Source: an uncultured Collinsella sp. (lineage in GTDB: Bacteria > Actinomycetota > Coriobacteriia > Coriobacteriales > Coriobacteriaceae). Taken from it: 6,899 nt of DNA. Numbering within the stretch: the stretch's first letter is position 1; each line of letters begins with the position of its first letter. The position numbers and the translations under genes were made by a program. The stretch covers positions 1 through 6,899 of the forward strand of contig CAKUOD010000039.1 of the NCBI GenBank assembly GCA_934668695.1. Direction: 5' to 3'. The notes beneath the pieces are model-generated. The model ran no database searches and was not told the origin of the DNA. It saw nothing but the letters and a program-made list of their open reading frames with translations. Below are positions 1 to 6,899 of the stretch, in pieces.

Positions 1-1622
<1,622 letters not shown>

Positions 1623-1670
1623 GTAGTTCCCCTATCTTCTATCCATATACAAACGGCACGCGTATGCGGC

Positions 1671-1696
1671 CCGCCCAGCGATACAACGCTCAGCGG
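1671..1696 (-). other. imperfect stem-loop in the typA 5' leader
   Basis: Ten-base arms (1671-1680 and 1687-1696) pair with one G-G mismatch and one G-U pair around a six-base loop. No T-run follows on the minus strand, so it does not look like a rho-independent terminator. It sits about 50 nt upstream of the typA start, inside the only gap between the three-gene group and typA. It could be a leader structure or chance pairing in GC-rich DNA. The rest of the 1623-1739 gap is AT-richer, with several A/T runs but no recognisable promoter. Confidence 0.25.
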
Positions 1697-1739
1697 GAAT
1701 ATTGAGCCTTTTACCGAAAACTCGTTTATTTTAGCGATT

Positions 1740-2189
1740 TTAGATAAGAGGGGTTTCCTCACCTGCAGGTTCAGGGTCGCTCCACATAAAACCATCGCCG
1801 GCACCCATGCCCTCATACAGCACGTATGCCGAAAAACCGCTCTCGAGCGTGGTTTCGAAGAAGCTCACGAGCAGGGCGTCGTGATAGCCGCCGTCAATTT
1901 CGACACAACCGGTGTAGCCGATGGCATAGCGGGCGATGCGGCCCAGCCCCTCGTCCTTAAGACCCATCTTGTGCTCGGAGATAAAGTTGGTGGCAGCCTC
2001 GAGGCATGCCTCCTCGCCATCTTCGTCGAGCGCGGCCAGATAGCGGTTGGAAGCAGCGTCCTCGATCGCCACAACTACGCCCGGATTCTCGCCGGCGGCA
2101 AGGTCGTCCAAGAATGCACCAATCAGGTCACACACCATGGCGTCGAGCTCGGCGGAGACGTTACCGGCGTCTTGCATATCCTGTGCCAT
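1740..2189 (-). CDS. uncharacterised acidic protein, 149 aa
   Basis: I do not recognise a family. The product is 149 residues, acidic, with no signal peptide and no membrane segment, so probably cytosolic. An N-terminal helical stretch (about 10-32, AELDAMVCDLIGAFLDDLAA) is followed by what looks like a compact alpha/beta domain: a VVVAIED strand (38-44), a second acidic helix (about 55-72), then alternating hydrophobic strands (ALLVSFFETT, FSAYVLYEG). The tail is short and acidic. The start ATG at 2189-2187 is supported by GGAAGG at 2202-2197, 7 nt upstream. It follows the small membrane-protein gene by 30 nt on the same strand, so the two are probably cotranscribed with the DUF151 gene. Codon use looks like that of its neighbours, with no sign of recent transfer. 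It is likely a real lineage-restricted gene; its function cannot be read from the sequence. Confidence 0.8.
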   Translation of the reverse strand: MAQDMQDAGNVSAELDAMVCDLIGAFLDDLAAGENPGVVVAIEDAASNRYLAALDEDGEEACLEAATNFISEHKMGLKDEGLGRIARYAIGYTGCVEIDGGYHDALLVSFFETTLESGFSAYVLYEGMGAGDGFMWSDPEPAGEETPLI

Positions 2190-2219
2190 CTTTAGACCTT
2201 CCCATCGAGTCTGGCGTCG

Positions 2220-2576
2220 TTACAGTTCCTGTGCCTCGGCAGCGATCTTGGCGGCAGCGTCGCGGGCGCGCATCATATCCATCGCGCGCTTGTCGAGTAC
2301 CTTGATCTGGTTGGTCAGCATTACTGCATCGACCACACCCCAGATTACCAAGCCTGTTGAAATCGAAAACCCAAGCGCACCAACTGTACCACGAAGGCGC
2401 GAGCAGATTGCCGCGACAAGGGCGGAGACGACAACCATCTTGATAAACGAGCCGCGGCGCTCGCGAAGCGTGCGGGCCTGCGTCACATAGGCAATGCGTG
2501 CCGCTTCAGAAGCCTCCGAGCGCATCTGGGCCTCGCGCGCAATGGCCGCCGCCTCAGCCGACATACCGCCGGCCAT
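2220..2576 (-). CDS. small protein with two membrane helices, unknown function
   Basis: The product is 118 residues from the start chosen here. It has an Ala/Glu/Arg-rich N-terminal helix (about 5-40), two hydrophobic segments (about 44-59, FIKMVVVSALVAAICS, and about 66-87, ending in LVIWGVVDAVML) joined by a short RLRG turn, and a charged C-terminal helix (DKRAMDMMRARDAAAK). This is a helical hairpin with both ends probably cytoplasmic. I recognise no family. An in-frame ATG at 2609-2607 directly abuts the TAA of the DUF151 gene (TAAATG) and would give 129 residues, but it has no Shine-Dalgarno sequence. ATG 2576-2574 has GGAG at 2589-2586, 9 nt upstream, and is preferred. A third ATG at 2564-2562 is also possible. 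If the abutting start is used, translation would be coupled to the upstream gene. The tight packing supports a shared transcript with the DUF151 gene. Confidence 0.72.
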   Translation of the reverse strand: MAGGMSAEAAAIAREAQMRSEASEAARIAYVTQARTLRERRGSFIKMVVVSALVAAICSRLRGTVGALGFSISTGLVIWGVVDAVMLTNQIKVLDKRAMDMMRARDAAAKIAAEAQEL

Positions 2577-2609
2577 CAGCGAACACTCCGCAACTCTGCC
2601 GCCCCGCAT

Positions 2610-3110
2610 TTAGAAGTCATCGGGGGAGAGCGTATGGACGAACTCGTCGAACTTCTCGAACTCCTGCTCGTCGTCGACTTCCTCGGCGTGGGTGGAAACA
2701 GTGCCCAGGCGATTCATGATGTCGTCCTCCACAAACATGGGGGCATTGCTGCGAACGGCAAGGGCAATGGCATCACTGGGACGAGCGTCGATCTTGCGCT
2801 CCTCGCCATCGGCCAGTACGACGATCGTCGCGTAGAACACCGGCGGCTCGGCGCGAACGATCTCGATGCGCTCGAGCTTGGCGCCCAGGGCGTCAACGGT
2901 ATCGAGCAGCAGGTCATGGGTGATCGGGCGCTCGGCGCGGCCGCTATCGATGCCGCGGCTGATGGCAGCAGCTTCAAACGAACCAGTCTGAATGGAAAGG
3001 GAACGCAGCGGCGCGGGCGAGTCCGATTTGCTGCTGCGCTCACGAAGTACGATAAGCGATGGCACGGGACCGGCGGCCATGACGATGGTCTCTATGTCGA
3101 CACGAACCAT
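2610..3110 (-). CDS. DUF151 / bifunctional nuclease family protein
   Basis: The 166-residue product belongs to the DUF151 (BFN) family. Plant members have been reported to have both DNase and RNase activity; most bacterial members are uncharacterised, so the biochemical role here is inferred from the family. Hallmarks are the N-terminal MVRVDIETI strand, SFEAAAI (44-50), the RPITHDLL signature (61-68), FYATIVVL (92-99) and the conserved DARPSDAIALAVR block (108-120), followed by APMFVEDDIM. The C terminus (141-166) is acidic and ends in LSPDDF. An in-frame ATG further upstream (3140) would add 10 residues, but the family start MVRV and a strong Shine-Dalgarno sequence fix the start at 3110. 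It is the first gene of a close-packed group with the membrane-hairpin gene and the 149-residue gene. A plausible promoter lies about 60-85 nt upstream. Confidence 0.93.
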   Translation of the reverse strand: MVRVDIETIVMAAGPVPSLIVLRERSSKSDSPAPLRSLSIQTGSFEAAAISRGIDSGRAERPITHDLLLDTVDALGAKLERIEIVRAEPPVFYATIVVLADGEERKIDARPSDAIALAVRSNAPMFVEDDIMNRLGTVSTHAEEVDDEQEFEKFDEFVHTLSPDDF

Positions 3111-3115
3111 GGAAC

Positions 3116-3121
3116 ACCTCC
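3116..3121 (-). promoter_or_regulatory. Shine-Dalgarno site of the DUF151 gene (decides start)
   Basis: GGAGGT on the minus strand lies 5 nt before ATG 3110-3108. It selects this start over the in-frame ATG at 3140, which would give ten extra residues not expected in the family. Confidence 0.85.
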
Positions 3122-3166
3122 GGTACGTAGCGGTTAACACGCGGCAGCCCGCCGCATTGAATAGCT

Positions 3167-3196
3167 ATACTACCCAATCTTTCGCCCAGCACACAA
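3167..3196 (-). promoter_or_regulatory. candidate sigma70 promoter for the DUF151 gene group
   Basis: On the minus strand, TTGTGT (3196-3191) and TAGTAT (3172-3167) are separated by 18 bp in an AT-richer stretch between the tRNA terminator and the DUF151 gene. Match to consensus is moderate (3/6 and 4/6). The implied leader is about 50 nt. It is the best candidate in the only gap upstream of the three genes. Confidence 0.4.
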
Positions 3197-3224
3197 AACC
3201 AAAATGAGATTTATCGCAGACAAG

Positions 3225-3254
3225 AAAAAGCCCCGAGGCAATTGCCCCGAGGCT
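3225..3254 (-). terminator. rho-independent terminator of the tRNA cluster
   Basis: Eleven-base arms (3254-3244 and 3239-3229) with two G-U pairs enclose an AATT loop and run into TTTTT on the minus strand. It lies 15 nt past the CCA end of the last tRNA and before the promoter of the DUF151 gene, so it closes the tRNA transcript. Confidence 0.88.
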
Positions 3255-3268
3255 CTTCACAGTTTTGA

Positions 3269-3345
3269 TGGTGGACCTGACAAGATTCGAACTTGTGACC
3301 TCCCGGTTATCAGCCGGACGCTCTAACCAACTGAGCTACAGGTCC
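3269..3345 (-). tRNA. tRNA-Ile(GAU), downstream copy
   Basis: This 77-nt tRNA has its 3' CCA encoded at 3271-3269. The acceptor stem GGACCTG/CAGGTCC pairs fully. The D arm AGCTCAGTTGGTTAGAGC, the anticodon loop CTGATAA (anticodon GAT) and the T loop TTCGAAT are all canonical. It decodes AUC and AUU. It is identical in every base to the copy at 3493-3569, and the identity extends 3 nt beyond the 5' end. It is third in transcription order, directly after tRNA-Ala with 4 nt between them, so it probably matures from a shared precursor. Confidence 0.97.
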
Positions 3346-3349
3346 ATCA

Positions 3350-3425
3350 TGGTGGAGGTTAGGGGGATCGAACCCCTGACCTCAGGCTTGCAAAGCCCGC
3401 GCTCTCCCAGCTGAGCTAAACCCCC
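3350..3425 (-). tRNA. tRNA-Ala(UGC)
   Basis: This 76-nt tRNA has CCA encoded at 3352-3350. The acceptor stem GGGGGTT/AACCTCC contains the G3-U70 wobble pair that alanyl-tRNA synthetase recognises. The anticodon loop TTTGCAA carries TGC, and the T arm AGGGGTTCGATCCCCCT is intact. It lies between two tRNA-Ile copies. In many bacteria the Ile-Ala pair sits in the 16S-23S spacer; here, as in other Actinobacteria, it follows gyrA and no rRNA is present. Confidence 0.97.
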
Positions 3426-3436
3426 ACGGAGACAGT

Positions 3437-3481
3437 AATAAACACCCCAGCGGCGACTCGGCTCTCGCTGGGGTGTTTATT
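3437..3481 (-). terminator. strong hairpin between tRNA-Ile and tRNA-Ala: terminator or attenuator
   Basis: Perfect 16-bp arms (3437-3452 and 3466-3481) flank a 13-nt loop. On the minus strand the stem ends GGGGTGTTTATT, a moderately T-rich tail, so it resembles a rho-independent terminator (its mirror works on the plus strand too). It lies 12 nt past the first tRNA-Ile and 11 nt before tRNA-Ala. No promoter is visible between the hairpin and tRNA-Ala, so a complete stop would leave tRNA-Ala and the last tRNA-Ile without transcription. Partial termination or a role in RNA processing are alternatives. Confidence 0.6.
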
Positions 3482-3492
3482 GCGAAAGAAAG

Positions 3493-3569
3493 TGGTGGAC
3501 CTGACAAGATTCGAACTTGTGACCTCCCGGTTATCAGCCGGACGCTCTAACCAACTGAGCTACAGGTCC
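3493..3569 (-). tRNA. tRNA-Ile(GAU), promoter-proximal copy
   Basis: This 77-nt tRNA has CCA encoded at 3495-3493, a GAT anticodon in loop CTGATAA and fully paired stems. It is identical to the copy at 3269-3345. It is first in transcription order and has a near-consensus promoter with a predicted start only about 8 nt before the mature 5' end. A strong hairpin follows 12 nt after the CCA, so it may be made partly as a single-tRNA transcript. Confidence 0.97.
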
Positions 3570-3583
3570 ATCGCGCAAGGGAT

Positions 3584-3613
3584 ATATTAGACGAGTCGTT
3601 ACGCGCGCGTCAA
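3584..3613 (-). promoter_or_regulatory. sigma70-type promoter of the tRNA cluster
   Basis: On the minus strand, TTGACG (3613-3608) and TAATAT (3589-3584) are separated by 18 bp. The predicted start near 3577 leaves a leader of about 8 nt before tRNA-Ile. It lies between the long palindrome and the tRNAs, so the cluster is transcribed independently of gyrBA. Confidence 0.75.
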
Positions 3614-3618
3614 CAACT

Positions 3619-3802
3619 TTTTTGAAAATCTTTGGGGGGGTGTCGGCCCTGGCTGCCCGGCGGCATGCGAAGTCGCCTGCTCGGACAGTCCTGCTCGCAC
3701 GGAGAGCACATTAAGTGCTCTCCGGCTCGTGCGGAACTCGCGATCGACTTCGCATGCCGCCGGGCAGCCAGGGCCGACACGGGGTTCCAAGATTGTCAAA
3801 AA
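3619..3802. repeat. long imperfect palindrome between gyrA and the tRNAs
   Basis: The core arms 3640-3675 and 3745-3780 are perfect inverted copies over 36 bp. Outside them is a 7-8 nt unpaired bulge, then a further 14-bp pairing (3619-3632 with 3789-3802, one mismatch). Inside is a second hairpin (3700-3709 with 3715-3724, ten perfect pairs, loop ATTAA). The left inner spacer has the 8-mer CCTGCTCG twice, at 3676 and 3690. The right outer arm overlaps the T-run of the gyrA terminator. The structure could form a cruciform in DNA or a long hairpin in RNA. Candidates are a MITE-like or REP-like element without its own enzyme, or a transcriptional insulator. I see no target-site duplication and no transposase. 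The short open frames across it are mirror images produced by the palindrome. Confidence 0.9.
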
Positions 3803-3829
3803 GCGGTCGGCGCGCAGTGCGCCGACCGC
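3798..3829 (-). terminator. rho-independent terminator of gyrBA
   Basis: Perfect 11-bp arms (3829-3819 and 3813-3803, GCGGTCGGCGC type) with a 5-nt loop are followed on the minus strand by TTTTT (3802-3798). It lies 41 nt past the gyrA stop codon and before the tRNA promoter. Confidence 0.92.
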
Positions 3830-3870
3830 CGATATAAGGGGTCTGATAGTTTTTAACCAGCTCGTTCCTC

Positions 3871-6618
<2,748 letters not shown>

Positions 6619-6621
6619 GTT

Positions 6622-6628
6622 ACCTCCT
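6622..6628 (-). promoter_or_regulatory. Shine-Dalgarno site supporting the GTG start of gyrA
   Basis: AGGAGGT on the minus strand, with its core 4 nt before GTG 6618-6616, lies in the 11-nt gap after the gyrB stop codon. The next in-frame ATG (codon 11) has only a poorly spaced GAGGG, so the GTG is preferred. Confidence 0.8.
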
Positions 6629-6629
6629 C

Positions 6630-6899
6630 TTAAGCATCAAGGAAACGCGCGTCGTGGGCGTGCTTCTCGATATATTCGCGGCGATAGCCGACCTCGGAAC
6701 CCATCAGCTCGCGCACGGCGCGGTCCGCCACCACGGCGTCCTCAATCGACACGCGCTGCAGAATGCGGGTCTTGGGGTCCATCGTCGTCGAGGCAAGCTG
6801 CTTGGGGTCCATCTCGCCCAGACCCTTGTAGCGCTGGACGGTATAGCCCTTGCGCTTCTTGGTGATCTTGCCGTCCTTGGCCTTGCCGTCCTCGTCGTT
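6630..6899 (-). CDS. gyrB: DNA gyrase subunit B, C-terminal 89 residues only
   Basis: GyrB is the ATPase and TOPRIM subunit of gyrase. Only the end of the gene is inside the window; the ATPase, transducer and TOPRIM catalytic acids lie beyond 6899. The visible part has the conserved tail motif [11 protein letters not shown] (22-32 of the visible segment), TTMDP (38-42), the [17 protein letters not shown] block that contacts GyrA, and the typical ending RFLDA. Where most GyrB proteins read QLWETTMDP, this one reads [10 protein letters not shown] lysine-rich stretch ([13 protein letters not shown]) precedes the motif. The frame is open to the window edge, and the stop TAA at 6632-6630 is followed by gyrA after 11 nt, the standard gyrB-gyrA operon. 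The pairing with a GyrA-box-containing subunit argues for GyrB rather than ParE. Confidence 0.96.
   Translation of the reverse strand, partial: NDEDGKAKDGKITKKRKGYTVQRYKGLGEMDPKQLASTTMDPKTRILQRVSIEDAVVADRAVRELMGSEVGYRREYIEKHAHDARFLDA

Larger units (their letters stand above)
3269..3572 (-). repeat. 80-bp direct repeats carrying tRNA-Ile (3269-3348 and 3493-3572)
   Basis: The two blocks are identical over 80 bp, covering each tRNA-Ile gene plus 3 bases of 5' flank. They diverge immediately outside (A versus G at one edge, A versus G at the other). The repeat spacing is 224 bp, with tRNA-Ala and the hairpin between. This points to a local duplication kept identical by selection or gene conversion. 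Confidence 0.85.

Noticed and set aside
2634..3137. Plus-strand frame of 167 codons opposite the DUF151 gene
   Set aside because: The minus strand has the family motifs RPITHDLL and DARPSDAIALAVR plus a strong Shine-Dalgarno sequence; the plus-strand product is a shadow.
3269..3569. tRNA cluster as a remnant of a 16S-23S rRNA spacer
   Set aside because: No rRNA sequence flanks the tRNAs. They have their own promoter and terminator, and the gyrA-tRNA-Ile-tRNA-Ala order is known in Actinobacteria without rRNA.
3619..3802. Possible retron or group II intron RNA, or phage attachment site, at the palindrome beside tRNAs
   Set aside because: No reverse transcriptase, integrase or other mobile-element gene is in the window. 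The tRNA genes are complete and the 80-bp repeat carries a whole tRNA, not a 3'-end att core.

Overview
The window looks like an origin-proximal housekeeping segment from a high-GC actinobacterium. The closest fit is the class Coriobacteriia (a Collinsella-like organism). This is inferred from the GyrA/TypA sequences, the GC-rich coding bias and the gyrB-gyrA-tRNA-Ile-tRNA-Ala order, an arrangement known from other Actinobacteria such as Mycobacterium. No taxonomic search could be run. Every gene I can support is on the minus strand, so transcription runs from high to low coordinates.

Read in transcription order: (1) 6899-6630 is the last 89 codons of gyrB. (2) 6618-3871 is a complete gyrA with a GTG start 11 nt after gyrB. 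It encodes a full gyrase A subunit with an unusual acidic extension of about 70 residues at the N terminus and an acidic tail at the C terminus. (3) 3870-3570 has no protein gene. It holds a strong rho-independent terminator for gyrBA, a large imperfect palindrome (3619-3802, with perfect 36-bp core arms) and a good sigma70-type promoter for the tRNA genes. (4) 3569-3269 is a tRNA cluster, Ile(GAU) - hairpin - Ala(UGC) - Ile(GAU), closed by a terminator at 3254-3225. The two tRNA-Ile genes lie in identical 80-bp repeats. (5) 3110-1740 is a compact three-gene group: a DUF151 'bifunctional nuclease' family protein, a small two-helix membrane protein and an unrecognised 149-residue acidic protein. 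(6) 1622-1 is the first 540 codons of typA/bipA, a ribosome-associated GTPase, running off the window.

Functionally the segment joins DNA supercoiling (gyrase), translation supply (tRNAs) and ribosome assembly or stress adaptation (TypA). Between them sit three small genes of unclear role. I see no phage, insertion sequence with a transposase, CRISPR array, toxin-antitoxin pair or defence system. The parts most worth a second look are the long palindrome between gyrA and the tRNAs, the extra tRNA-Ile copy with an internal hairpin, the acidic GyrA extension, and the two unrecognised small proteins downstream of the DUF151 gene.
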